A stretch of 64,000 bases of DNA from Salegentibacter sp. (GTDB lineage Bacteria > Bacteroidota > Bacteroidia > Flavobacteriales > Flavobacteriaceae): contig JAGXIH010000005.1 in NCBI GenBank assembly GCA_024635795.1, forward strand, positions 34,483-98,482, in the 5' to 3' direction. The notes beneath the pieces were generated by a model, which saw only the letters and a list, made by a program, of their open reading frames with translations, was not told the DNA's origin and searched no databases. The number at the start of each line of letters is the position of its first letter. The first letter of the stretch is position 1. The position numbers and the translations under genes were made by a program. Positions 55,840-63,039 of the stretch are shown piece after piece.

Positions 55840-55953
55840 ATGAAAAGGCTGCATCTTTTACATTTAAAGCAGCAGTTAAAGGGGAAAATGGAGTCGGTGC
55901 CGTGTAATTTTCGGGAAAGAAGCCGACAAACATCTATCATATTCAGCAATTAA
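55840..55953 (+). CDS. Possible 37-codon leader ORF of ZIP gene
   Basis: The frame reads MKRLHLLHLKQQLKGKMES... and ends IIFSN with TAA overlapping the ZIP start (TAATG). Basic, no TM helix, no family. Could be a translational-coupling leader peptide or chance. Confidence 0.3.
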   Translation: MKRLHLLHLKQQLKGKMESVPCNFRERSRQTSIIFSN

Positions 55954-56621
55954 TGATCTACTTATTACCCTTAATCTCGGTTCTTATCGGTTATATTATT
56001 TCACGTTTTCTGAATCCGGGGACTTCTACGGGATTTAAATTACTGCTTAGTTTTAGTGGGGCCTACCTCCTATCGGTAACGGTTTTTGAATTGCTCCCCG
56101 AAGTTTATGCGGAAGCGATAGACGGGATTGGCATTTTCATAATGCTGGGCCTCCTGCTGCAGATCCTGCTGGAATTTGTTTCTAAAGGAGTAGAACACGG
56201 ACATTTACACACCACCGATAAAAGCACCACTTTCCCCTTAATGTTACTAGTCAGTTTAAGTATTCACGCGTTGCTGGAAGGTGTTCCTCTTGATGAGAAG
56301 GGACATTTATTGCACGGAGTGGTAATACACAAGATCCCGGTGGCCGCAATTTTATCGGTTTTCCTGATACACTCGAAGCTCGCTAAATGGAAGGTTTTTC
56401 TGTTTTTGGGGATCTTCGGGTTAATGACACCCCTGGGTAGCTTTTTAAAGATGAATGTTCCGCTTATTGAAGAGAGTTCGGTGTATCTTAATGCGATAGT
56501 GATAGGGATCTTTCTGCACGTCTCCACCACAATCCTTTTTGAAGCTTCAAGAAATCATAAGTTTAACGCCTCGAAATTGCTGGTGATCGTTGCCGGGATC
56601 CTGCTGGCTTATTTTATTTAA
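55953..56621 (+). CDS. ZIP family metal transporter
   Basis: 222 residues, seven or eight helices. ZIP signature helices IV-V: LLVSLSIHALLEGVPLDE (about 106-123) and HGVVIHKIPVAAILSVFL (about 128-145), with the metal-binding His and Glu. A His-rich loop EHGHLHTTD (about 88-96) precedes them. Probably imports zinc or iron. 2 nt upstream of the DUF4268 gene. Confidence 0.9.
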   Translation: MIYLLPLISVLIGYIISRFLNPGTSTGFKLLLSFSGAYLLSVTVFELLPEVYAEAIDGIGIFIMLGLLLQILLEFVSKGVEHGHLHTTDKSTTFPLMLLVSLSIHALLEGVPLDEKGHLLHGVVIHKIPVAAILSVFLIHSKLAKWKVFLFLGIFGLMTPLGSFLKMNVPLIEESSVYLNAIVIGIFLHVSTTILFEASRNHKFNASKLLVIVAGILLAYFI

Positions 56622-56623
56622 GA

Positions 56624-57052
56624 ATGTTCAGCAAGGAAGAAAGCAAAAAATTACGGCAGCAGTTCTGGACGAGTTTCGGGATAGTTTACAGGACGAAGTG
56701 GATACTTTATGATACCAAACAGAAGGAGATTCAGCTTAAATTCACCTTCAACCGCAAATTTGCCCAGGTCTCTCTGGACGTTATCGACCCCGATGAACTC
56801 GTTCGCGCCTATTATTTTGAAAAACTGCTTAGCCTAAAGCAGATCCTCAGGAATGAATACCTGCCGGAAGCTGTCTTCGAAGAATCTTATGAATTGCCCG
56901 AGGGAAAGGCGATCTCCAGGGTTTATGTGCAGCTGGACGGGGTGAATATTCACAACCGGCAGCAATGGCCCGAAGTGATGAAATTCTTAAATGAGCATAT
57001 GTTTCAGCTGGAAGCTTTCTTTGAAGAATACCGTGATTATCTTAGCGCGTAG
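56624..57052 (+). CDS. DUF4268 domain protein
   Basis: 142 residues: RQQFWTSFGIVYRTKWILYDTKQKEIQLKFTFNRKFAQVSLDVID (about 12-57) is the family start, with aromatic-rich end EVMKFLNEHMFQLEAFFEEYRDYL. DUF4268 occurs in restriction or nuclease-related contexts and as a free-standing protein in flavobacteria; function unknown. Co-transcribed with ZIP by spacing. Confidence 0.85.
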   Translation: MFSKEESKKLRQQFWTSFGIVYRTKWILYDTKQKEIQLKFTFNRKFAQVSLDVIDPDELVRAYYFEKLLSLKQILRNEYLPEAVFEESYELPEGKAISRVYVQLDGVNIHNRQQWPEVMKFLNEHMFQLEAFFEEYRDYLSA

Positions 57053-57292
57053 CAGATCTTAGTATAGCGGAGAAGAAATTAATCTCAGCTTGTACGCTTC
57101 AGAATTTTCAGAAATAATTCAGCCGGAAACTCACATTTTCTTCAGCAGCTTCATTTTCCTTCAACAAAAAATTTCCGTAGAAAAAAGAATCAGGCAAATT
57201 CAGCCCAAAATATTCGGCACTAAAAAGCAGGGATTTTCCGCAGTGAAAAAAGGGAACAGAATGTTTATGTTGAGGTTTATAAACTTTTTCGA

Positions 57293-58462
57293 ATGTTAGA
57301 AATCAAATTATATCCATTAAGACACCGTGGAGCCTTGCATATTGCGGTGTCTTTTCCTTTTAATATGGAGCTTAACCAGGAAGTAGGAAAGGTACCCGGG
57401 ATACGCTGGAGCAGGACTAAGCGCTGCTATTATTTGCCTTTTTCCCAACAAAACAAAAGCAAACTATTCAAGGTACTCAAAACTAAGGGCAGGTATATAG
57501 ACTACTCGGCGCTAGCGGGAGTTAAGCCGGAAGTGCCTGTTAAAAAAGCGATACCGTTGAATAAGCAAAACCAGGAATTGCTGGACACTTATCTTTCTTA
57601 TTTGAAGGGGAAGCGTTATAGCGGAAGCACCCTACGGACTTATAAAAGTTTTATAGAAAAGTTTTTGCTGAGCCTTAAAAAGCCGGTTGAAGAACTTACC
57701 AACCGGGACCTGGAGTTATACTTTGAGCGGGAGATCGCGGGGAGGAATTATGCAATAAGCACCCACCGGCAGTGCGTGAGCGCTCTAAAGCATTTTGCCA
57801 GCTTGCAGCAATTACCAGAGCTGGAGGCTGAAGTAATAAACACCCCCAGGAAAGACAATAGCCTTCCTACGGTTTTGTCTAAAGAAGAAGTAATAGACCT
57901 GCTGCGTGCCACACGCAACCTTAAGCACCGGGCTTTATTTGCCTTATTGTATGCATCGGGCCTGCGGGTTGGGGAAGCTTTAAACCTAAAATTAAACGCC
58001 ATAGATATAGATCGCCGGCAGATTATTATAAGAAATGCTAAGGGAAGAAAAGACCGTTTTGTGACGATGGCCGAAAGTTTTATACCCCTGTTGCTGAATT
58101 ACCTGGATACCTACCGGCCAAAGAGTTATTTCGTAGAGGGTGCCAATGGCGGTCAATATTCCGGGTCCAGTGTTAGGGCGGCTCTAAGGCAGGCATGCAG
58201 GCAGGCAGGTCTTAAAAAGCGTGTTACTCCGCATAGTTTGCGACATTCGTATGCCACGCATATGCTGGAGAACGGGATAGACATCAGGTATATCCAAAGC
58301 TTACTGGGTCATTCCAGACCGGAGACTACGATGATCTATACGCATGTTACTCAAAAAGACCTGATGCAAATAAGAAGTCCATTGGACGAGACTCTTAAAT
58401 CCTTAGCTAAGTCGGATAAAAATAAAAGCAATCCACGCCTATCCCGGAATAACCTGGATTGA
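57293..58462 (+). CDS. Tyrosine recombinase, IntI-like C-terminus with extra N-terminal domain
   Basis: 389 residues. An N-terminal domain (about 1-80, RWSRTKRCYYLPFSQQNKSKLFKVLK) typical of a Bacteroidota integrase group precedes the core-binding SAM-like domain (about 85-185). Catalytic residues: Arg in SGLRVGE (about 225), Lys in KGRKDR, HSLRH (about 313-317), GHSRPETTMIYTHV with Tyr about 350. The end IYTHVTQKDLMQIRSPLD resembles integron integrases (YTHV...RSPLD), but the IntI-specific extra helix before HSLRH is absent. All catalytic residues are intact. Followed directly by broken higBA and, 2 kb on, by cassette-like DNA on the same strand. Confidence 0.88.
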   Translation: MLEIKLYPLRHRGALHIAVSFPFNMELNQEVGKVPGIRWSRTKRCYYLPFSQQNKSKLFKVLKTKGRYIDYSALAGVKPEVPVKKAIPLNKQNQELLDTYLSYLKGKRYSGSTLRTYKSFIEKFLLSLKKPVEELTNRDLELYFEREIAGRNYAISTHRQCVSALKHFASLQQLPELEAEVINTPRKDNSLPTVLSKEEVIDLLRATRNLKHRALFALLYASGLRVGEALNLKLNAIDIDRRQIIIRNAKGRKDRFVTMAESFIPLLLNYLDTYRPKSYFVEGANGGQYSGSSVRAALRQACRQAGLKKRVTPHSLRHSYATHMLENGIDIRYIQSLLGHSRPETTMIYTHVTQKDLMQIRSPLDETLKSLAKSDKNKSNPRLSRNNLD

Positions 58463-58618
58463 AAGTGTATTACTTTGAAAGACAAAAGAATTATCTTTAA
58501 AATAAAAGAAAACAGTTACAGACTGATTGTAAAATTCAACTTTGAATACCAAATCGGTTGGATACGGTTTATAGGCACTCATGCAGAGTATGATAAAATA
58601 AATGCAAATACAATTTAA
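58463..58618 (+). pseudogene. higB: HigB toxin remnant (5' truncated)
   Basis: From the TTG at 58475 the frame encodes LKDKRIIFKIKENSYRLIVK... and then IRFIGTHAEYDKINANTI, the C-terminal half of HigB-family mRNA interferases. The first 45 or so residues are missing; the sequence before it is the end of the recombinase gene, in the same frame and without a gap. This looks like a recombination junction within 58462-58475. Confidence 0.8.
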
Positions 58619-58619
58619 A

Positions 58620-59072
58620 ATGAAAATAAAACCAATTAGAAACGAAGACGATTATCAAAATGCTCTTATGCGACTAGAGGAAATTTTTGATGCAAAAAGA
58701 GGAACCGATGAGGGTGATGAATTGGAAATATTATCCATTTTAATTGACAATTACGAAGACGAACAGTTTCACATAGAAATGCCGGATCCTATTGAAGCAA
58801 TTAAATTCAGGATGGAACAATTAGGATGAAACCAGCAAGCTGCTGGACCCAAACAAGGATAAATGCAGTAGTATGATTATAAATTCAGGCCTGATTCCCA
58901 AATTTCAGTGAAAATTAATGCAGATAAAACAAAAGACCTGGCAGAAATCTTTGGTTTCAAAAGCAGAGTGAGTGAGATCTTAAATAAAAAAAGGAAACTA
59001 ACCCTGGAAATGGTAAGAAAACTAAATACCACACTACATATTCCAACAGAAGTTCTGATCCAGGATTATTAG
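58620..59072 (+). pseudogene. higA: HigA antitoxin, split by a ~100-bp insert
   Basis: First part 58620-58829 encodes MKIKPIRNEDDYQNALMRLEE ... DPIEAIKFRMEQLG, the complete N-terminal HigA region, then a stop. The missing HTH resumes at about 58933-59072: KDLAEIFGFKSRVSEILNKK ... LHIPTEVLIQDY. Between them lie about 100 nt starting with hairpin CCAGCA-AGC-TGCTGG and containing several stops. Antitoxin presumably inactive; a 75-residue N-terminal product could still be made. Confidence 0.8.
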
Positions 59073-59245
59073 ATGAAATAAATTTAGAGTTTTACCCAGG
59101 CTTCAAACCTGTTTTTTTCCGAAGAAGGAAGATAAGCACACAATTATTTACCTGTGAGGAGCAGAAGCAGTAATGTGCGTAGGTATTTTAGAATATGGAG
59201 TAACTTGCTAATCATTATTCAAACAATTCACAACAAGCTGTAAAT
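59073..59245. other. Intergenic, no recognised feature
   Basis: Spacer between higA remnant and the glycosyltransferase gene; no ORF or clear promoter seen. Confidence 0.5.
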
Positions 59246-60262
59246 ATGAAAATCGCAATCCTCTCTCCTATCGCCTGGCGAACGCCCCCGGTAAAGTACG
59301 GGCCCTGGGAGCAGGTTGCTTCAAATATTGCCGAAGGTCTTGTAGAGCGTAACATAGACGTTACTTTATTTGCGACCGGAAATTCTATCACAAAAGGCAA
59401 ACTGGAAGCTGTTTCAGAAAATGCCTGGGCCGAGGATGCACAGATGGACCCCAAGGTTTGGGAATGTCTTCATATCAGCAATTTGATGGAACAGGCAGAC
59501 AAATTTGATTTAATACATAACCACTTCGATTTTCTTCCGCTTAGCTATTCCAGGCTCATCAAACCCCCTATGCTTACTACCATACACGGGTTTTCTTCAG
59601 AAAAAATACTCGAGGTATATAAAAAGTATAACACTACCGCTTATTATGTCTCCATCAGCAATTCAGACCGCAATAAGGCGCTGGATTATGTGGCTACGGT
59701 ATATAATGGTGTTGATGAGAATGAATTTAGCTTTAAGGAAAGATCAGAGGATTATTTGTTGTTTTTTGGCAGAATTCATCCCGAGAAGGGAACTCTTGAA
59801 GCTATTGAGATCGCCAAAAAATCGGGGCGAAGGCTGATCATTTCGGGCTTAATCCAGGACCAGGAATATTTTGACAGCAAGGTAAAGCCGTTGATTAACG
59901 ATGATGATATTGTATTTGTGGGTAATTCGGGGCCGAGAGAAAGAGATCAACTTATGGGGGGAGCTTATGCCCTGTTACATCCCATAAGCTTTAGAGAGCC
60001 TTTTGGGTTAAGCGTTGCAGAAGCTATGCTGTGCGGAACCCCGGTTATTGCATTCAACCTGGGCTCTATGCCAGAATTGATAATTCACGAAAAAACCGGT
60101 TTTCTCGTGGATAGCATTGCGGAAGCCGCAGAAGCAGTTGGTAACATAGCTTCGATAAGCAGAAAGTTTTGCCGGGAATGGGCGGTTTCTAAATTTAGCA
60201 GGAAAGAAATGATCGATGGCTATTTAGCGGTATATGAGCGCATATTAAACCCAGGGAATTAG
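59246..60262 (+). CDS. GT4 family glycosyltransferase
   Basis: 338 residues, GT-B fold. N-terminal MKIAILSPIAWRTPPVKYGPWEQVASNIAEGL with the glycine-rich acceptor loop, FDLIHNHFDFLPL (about 89), linker VYNGVDENEF, and donor domain LLFFGRIHPEKGTLEAIEIAKKSGRRL (about 170) and EPFGLSVAEAMLCGTPVIAFNLGSMPE (about 248) with the conserved E-x7-E. This subgroup is often beside mannosyl-oligosaccharide genes. Here it sits alone inside the accessory region; base composition still resembles the core genome. Confidence 0.9.
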   Translation: MKIAILSPIAWRTPPVKYGPWEQVASNIAEGLVERNIDVTLFATGNSITKGKLEAVSENAWAEDAQMDPKVWECLHISNLMEQADKFDLIHNHFDFLPLSYSRLIKPPMLTTIHGFSSEKILEVYKKYNTTAYYVSISNSDRNKALDYVATVYNGVDENEFSFKERSEDYLLFFGRIHPEKGTLEAIEIAKKSGRRLIISGLIQDQEYFDSKVKPLINDDDIVFVGNSGPRERDQLMGGAYALLHPISFREPFGLSVAEAMLCGTPVIAFNLGSMPELIIHEKTGFLVDSIAEAAEAVGNIASISRKFCREWAVSKFSRKEMIDGYLAVYERILNPGN

Positions 60263-60458
60263 CACCTGATACAGCGTATTATCTAGCTTCAGATACGGCG
60301 GGACCTGGCAGGTATTTAATGAATGATAAATAGCGTACTAAGATTTCGGCTAACGAGCTTCCCTAAATTCTTAAGGGAATCGTATAAAAATCAACAAAAC
60401 CTGCGTTTATCCCGAATTTATTTATGTTAAAAGTGTATATTGCTGCGGATATAACTAG
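60263..60458. other. Region left of first cassette; possible attI-like or old attC arm
   Basis: About 200 nt without genes. A hairpin TTCCCT...AGGGAA lies around 60359-60380. The end GGATATAACTAG before the TTGCCCAC boundary resembles the right arm of the attC-like site at 62580-62592 (CATATACGGAGCCG before TTGG). A full complementary left arm was not found. Confidence 0.4.
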
Positions 60459-60489
60459 TTGCCCACAATTAAACCAAACATTGAGAATT

Positions 60490-60900
60490 ATGAGAAAAAC
60501 ACTATTATTATTAACATTTATTACTTTAAATTCAATCTGTTATAGCCAAGTTGTTAAATTTAAAATATCTTCAGTTTCTTTTAAAAATTACGATGAAAAA
60601 ATAGGTCAATGGGAAGATTGGACAGAAATTGAAGAAGTTGATATTCTTGGAACTATTGATGTCGATAATGACCGAATAAGAATTTTTTCAAAATCAGAGC
60701 AGAATTATGATGTTATAGAAAATAAAGGAAAAAGAACTGATAATGATGGCGATGATATTATAGAATGGATTTGTGTTAATGAAGATGGAATGAAGTGTGG
60801 CGTAAGATTAGTAACATTAAATTCCCGCAACGGACGAAAACAGCTTTATGTAGATTTCAATAATTTTTACATACTTTACAATATTTATTTCCTTGATTAA
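60490..60900 (+). CDS. Secreted protein, unknown (cassette 1)
   Basis: 136 residues from the ATG MRKTLLLLTFITLNSICYSQ, a clean signal peptide; an upstream in-frame ATG would cross the cassette boundary and is rejected. Mature part VVKFKISSVSFKNYDEKIGQWEDW ... VDILGTIDVDNDRIRIFS ... EWICVNEDGMKCGVRLVTL is beta-rich with two cysteines, no family recognised. It starts 31 nt inside the cassette, as is usual for cassette genes. Lower G+C and A/T-ending codons suggest transfer. Confidence 0.7.
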   Translation: MRKTLLLLTFITLNSICYSQVVKFKISSVSFKNYDEKIGQWEDWTEIEEVDILGTIDVDNDRIRIFSKSEQNYDVIENKGKRTDNDGDDIIEWICVNEDGMKCGVRLVTLNSRNGRKQLYVDFNNFYILYNIYFLD

Positions 60901-60945
60901 TTATGCACGGCCAATAATTACTAATAAACTGTAAACCATTCGCAA

Positions 60946-62391
60946 ATGAAAAATATTTTATATCTTTTAATTATTTCTATTGTATTTGGATGCGCTGAAA
61001 AACCACCTGAACCGACTGAATTATACAATGATTACCGAAAGAGTGTTGCATTGATAAAAAACTCATACTATTTCCAAACTACGCTTGATAATGGTTTTGA
61101 ATTCTTTTACACAATTGAGAATAACGAACCGATTTTTTTCGATGAAGAAGAAGATGCTATTGCAAATGCTGGCGTTAGTTATGGTACAGGTTTTTTCATT
61201 TCATCAACTGGCGAATTAGCTACAAATCGACACGTTGTTTATCCAAGTCAAGAAACGACTTCAATTTCAGAAGGCATTAATAACTATCTGAACGATATCA
61301 AATACAAATTAAAAAAGTTAATCAATGAAACACAAAATGAGAATAGCAAATTAGCTGATGCTTATAATGAATATTATGATTACCTTGATTACGATAGAAA
61401 AACTGAATTAAAGGATGAATATGCAAATCGAAAAAATGAAATAATAGAATTAGAACAATATTTAGAGAATTTAGATTTCAATCCTAACAATACAACTACA
61501 GAATTAAAAAGAATATTTTTAGGTATTGCACTCGATGATACTCACGTTACATCAGCAAATGATTTCATTGAGTGTGTAGCAGTAAAAAAATCGGATGTAG
61601 AAGAAATCGATTTGGCAATTATTCAAATTAAAAATAAAACCACACCGTCTTCAGCCACAAAGGTTTTTAATTTAAAAGATATAACTTTAAAAAAAGAACT
61701 TGCTTTAAATGACAAAGTCTATATGATTGGCTTTAATCACGGAATTGAATTAGCTAATACTGGAAATGGAATTAAATCACAATTTACACAAGGAACTATA
61801 ACTCAAGACCCAGACCAAAATAAAATACTCTATTCTATACCAACATTACCAGGTTCGAGCGGAAGTCCAATTATAGACGAATGGGGAAATTTAGTTGCTG
61901 TCAATTTCGCTAAAACGGGCGATTTTCAAGGATTTAGTTTTGGAATTCCATCTTTAGCTTTAAACAATCTTTATTCAAATTCAAACTATTCCAATTCATA
62001 TAAAGAAAGTGTACCTGTTAACACAAACACCAACAGGACAGTTAAAGAAATAAATTATTCCCAAAACATACGAGATTTTTTAAAAGCAGAAGAAAAAAGA
62101 GATTTTGATATAATTTATGGCTATTTATCACCAAAATTTAGCCGGTATTATGACATAAATGACCCAAGCTATTCTAAACTTAAAAACCGCTATGAATACC
62201 TTTGGGGTTTTACTTCCAATTCAAAAAACTATGTGAAGTCAATCGAGAAAATTAACGATTTCATTTATGATTTGAACACTGAATACACATATTATAATCA
62301 TCGTAAGGAACAAGAATTTACTGTAAATAGTACTGTTCGATTTCTGTTCGATGATAATGGAAAAATCATTGAAACTTACGGCGTTGAATAA
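60946..62391 (+). CDS. Trypsin-like serine protease lipoprotein (cassette 1)
   Basis: 481 residues. Lipobox in LIISIVFGC (Cys about 16). Chymotrypsin-fold residues: His in ATNRHVV (about 95), Asp in EIDLAIIQI (about 221) and Ser in LPGSSGSPIIDEWGNLVAVNFAKTG (about 304), with GTGFFISSTGEL before the His. A charged helical insertion (about 115-175) separates strands. A further C-terminal domain (about 365-481, RDFDIIYGYLSPKFSRYYD) is an NTF2-like or unknown module. Probably a periplasmic, DegP-like or effector-type protease without PDZ. Its stop lies 6 nt before the attC-like site. Confidence 0.85.
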   Translation: MKNILYLLIISIVFGCAEKPPEPTELYNDYRKSVALIKNSYYFQTTLDNGFEFFYTIENNEPIFFDEEEDAIANAGVSYGTGFFISSTGELATNRHVVYPSQETTSISEGINNYLNDIKYKLKKLINETQNENSKLADAYNEYYDYLDYDRKTELKDEYANRKNEIIELEQYLENLDFNPNNTTTELKRIFLGIALDDTHVTSANDFIECVAVKKSDVEEIDLAIIQIKNKTTPSSATKVFNLKDITLKKELALNDKVYMIGFNHGIELANTGNGIKSQFTQGTITQDPDQNKILYSIPTLPGSSGSPIIDEWGNLVAVNFAKTGDFQGFSFGIPSLALNNLYSNSNYSNSYKESVPVNTNTNRTVKEINYSQNIRDFLKAEEKRDFDIIYGYLSPKFSRYYDINDPSYSKLKNRYEYLWGFTSNSKNYVKSIEKINDFIYDLNTEYTYYNHRKEQEFTVNSTVRFLFDDNGKIIETYGVE

Positions 62392-62397
62392 ATAACT

Positions 62398-62592
62398 GTG
62401 GGCAACATTGTATATAAAAAATAGCGCAAGTCTTTGCTAACACTAAGGTTTGGGAGTTTTTGGAAAGTCGCCAAATTTTTAAATTTGACGATTTCCAAGT
62501 AAAAAGATAAATAGTAAAATTTAAAAATTCGGCTTGTGTTAATCCGAAAAGTAACAGCTTATTTTCAGCGCTACTTTTCATATACGGAGCCG
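62398..62592 (+). other. attC-like recombination site of cassette 1 (about 200 nt)
   Basis: Left arm GTGGGCAAC (62398-62406), then ATT, GTATAT, A-rich, TAGCGC (62422-62427). Right arm GCGCTA (62568-62573), CTTTTC, ATATAC (62580-62585), GGAGCC and G at 62592. Arms pair: GTATAT/ATATAC and TAGCGC/GCGCTA. When circularised, GTGGGCAAC also pairs with GTTGCCCAC. The inside has a 16-bp hairpin at 62462-62496 and AACACtAAG/CTTGTGTT pairing. Core boxes do not follow the proteobacterial GTTRRRY beyond GTTG. Confidence 0.65.
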
Positions 62593-62629
62593 TTGGTAGC
62601 CATTTGACAACAATATAGCGTTAAAATTA

Positions 62630-62697
62630 AAGGTTCAAAAAAGAAAGATTGTAAATTAATACAATAAAAGCCACTCACTTAAAAGAGATAGAACCTT
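62630..62697 (+). other. Nested inverted repeats in cassette 2 leader
   Basis: Outer pair AAGGTTC (62630) / GAACCTT (62691) and inner hairpin ATTGTA-AATTAA-TACAAT (62648-62665). It could form an RNA structure or protein-binding site; no match to a known riboswitch. Confidence 0.4.
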
Positions 62698-62731
62698 AAG
62701 AGTAAACAAAATATTCAAATTAAATGACTAC

Positions 62732-62746
62732 TTAGGTCGAACCTAA
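62732..62746. promoter_or_regulatory. Operator-like palindrome
   Basis: TTAGGT-CGA-ACCTAA, a perfect 6-bp inverted repeat centred about 44 nt upstream of the predicted start of transcription of the cassette 2 genes. Confidence 0.4.
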
Positions 62747-62770
62747 CCGCCCAAGACCTTAATGGGGCAT

Positions 62771-62778
62771 TAATTTTG
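62771..62778 (+). promoter_or_regulatory. TAnnTTTG (-7) promoter element in cassette 2
   Basis: TAATTTTG, 8 bases before the ATG of the small secreted protein; predicts an almost leaderless transcript and shows the cassette brings its own promoter. Confidence 0.5.
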
Positions 62779-62785
62779 TATAATT

Positions 62786-62989
62786 ATGAAAAAGATTCTT
62801 TCTTCATTACTAATTGTTGTATTTATGCTTGCAAGTACACAAACATATGCTTGGAAGCTTTTTGGATCTGAAACGTATGAAATTGTAAGTTCAGACGGTT
62901 GTACCGTAACAACTTACAAAAAAACCTATTTTTTAGGAATTAGAACTTCAGTAGATCCACAAAATGTTGAATATGTATGCTTTGACTAG
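62786..62989 (+). CDS. Small secreted protein, unknown (cassette 2)
   Basis: 67 residues; signal peptide MKKILSSLLIVVFMLASTQTYA (cut after TYA), leaving a 45-residue mature peptide WKLFGSETYEIVSSDGCTVTT... with two cysteines (DGCTV and YVCFD) that could form a disulfide. No family recognised. Followed by a hairpin terminator. Confidence 0.7.
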   Translation: MKKILSSLLIVVFMLASTQTYAWKLFGSETYEIVSSDGCTVTTYKKTYFLGIRTSVDPQNVEYVCFD

Positions 62990-63002
62990 CTATACCTAAA
63001 AT

Positions 63003-63034
63003 GGGATGTGCTTTTAGCACATCCCTAATTTAAA
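63003..63034 (+). terminator. Hairpin terminator between cassette 2 genes
   Basis: GGGATGTGCT-TTT-AGCACATCCC, perfect 10-bp stem, followed by TAATTTAAAT (weak U-tract); may attenuate rather than stop transcription into the next gene. Confidence 0.6.
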
Positions 63035-63039
63035 TAATC

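Larger units (their letters stand above)
60459..62592 (+). mobile_element. Integron-like gene cassette 1
   Basis: Begins TTGCCCAC directly after a G and ends at the G before the next TTG. Its first 8-9 bases (TTGCCCACA) are exactly complementary to TGTGGGCAA just after its last gene. That is the arrangement created when a circular cassette is linearised at G|TT within attC. Contains two exported-protein genes and a 195-nt terminal attC-like site. Strongly AT-rich compared with the rest of the window. Confidence 0.7.

Noticed and set aside
57090..57299. 69-codon plus-strand ORF before the recombinase
   Set aside because: Composition is not protein-like (Phe/Ile runs from A/T-rich DNA), no start context, and its stop overlaps the recombinase ATG without an operon-like reason; no family seen.
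57293..58462. XerC/XerD chromosome-dimer recombinase
   Set aside because: Extra N-terminal domain, IntI-like end and location beside accessory DNA do not fit the housekeeping Xer proteins.
60901..60945. A third cassette boundary between the two genes of cassette 1
   Set aside because: Only 45 nt, with no paired arms and no complementarity to either gene end; treated as normal intergenic spacing.
62398..62592. Ordinary rho-independent terminator or REP element
   Set aside because: Too long, the stem is interrupted by conserved-looking unpaired stretches, there is no T-tract, and the end is complementary to the far end of the cassette, which a terminator would not explain.
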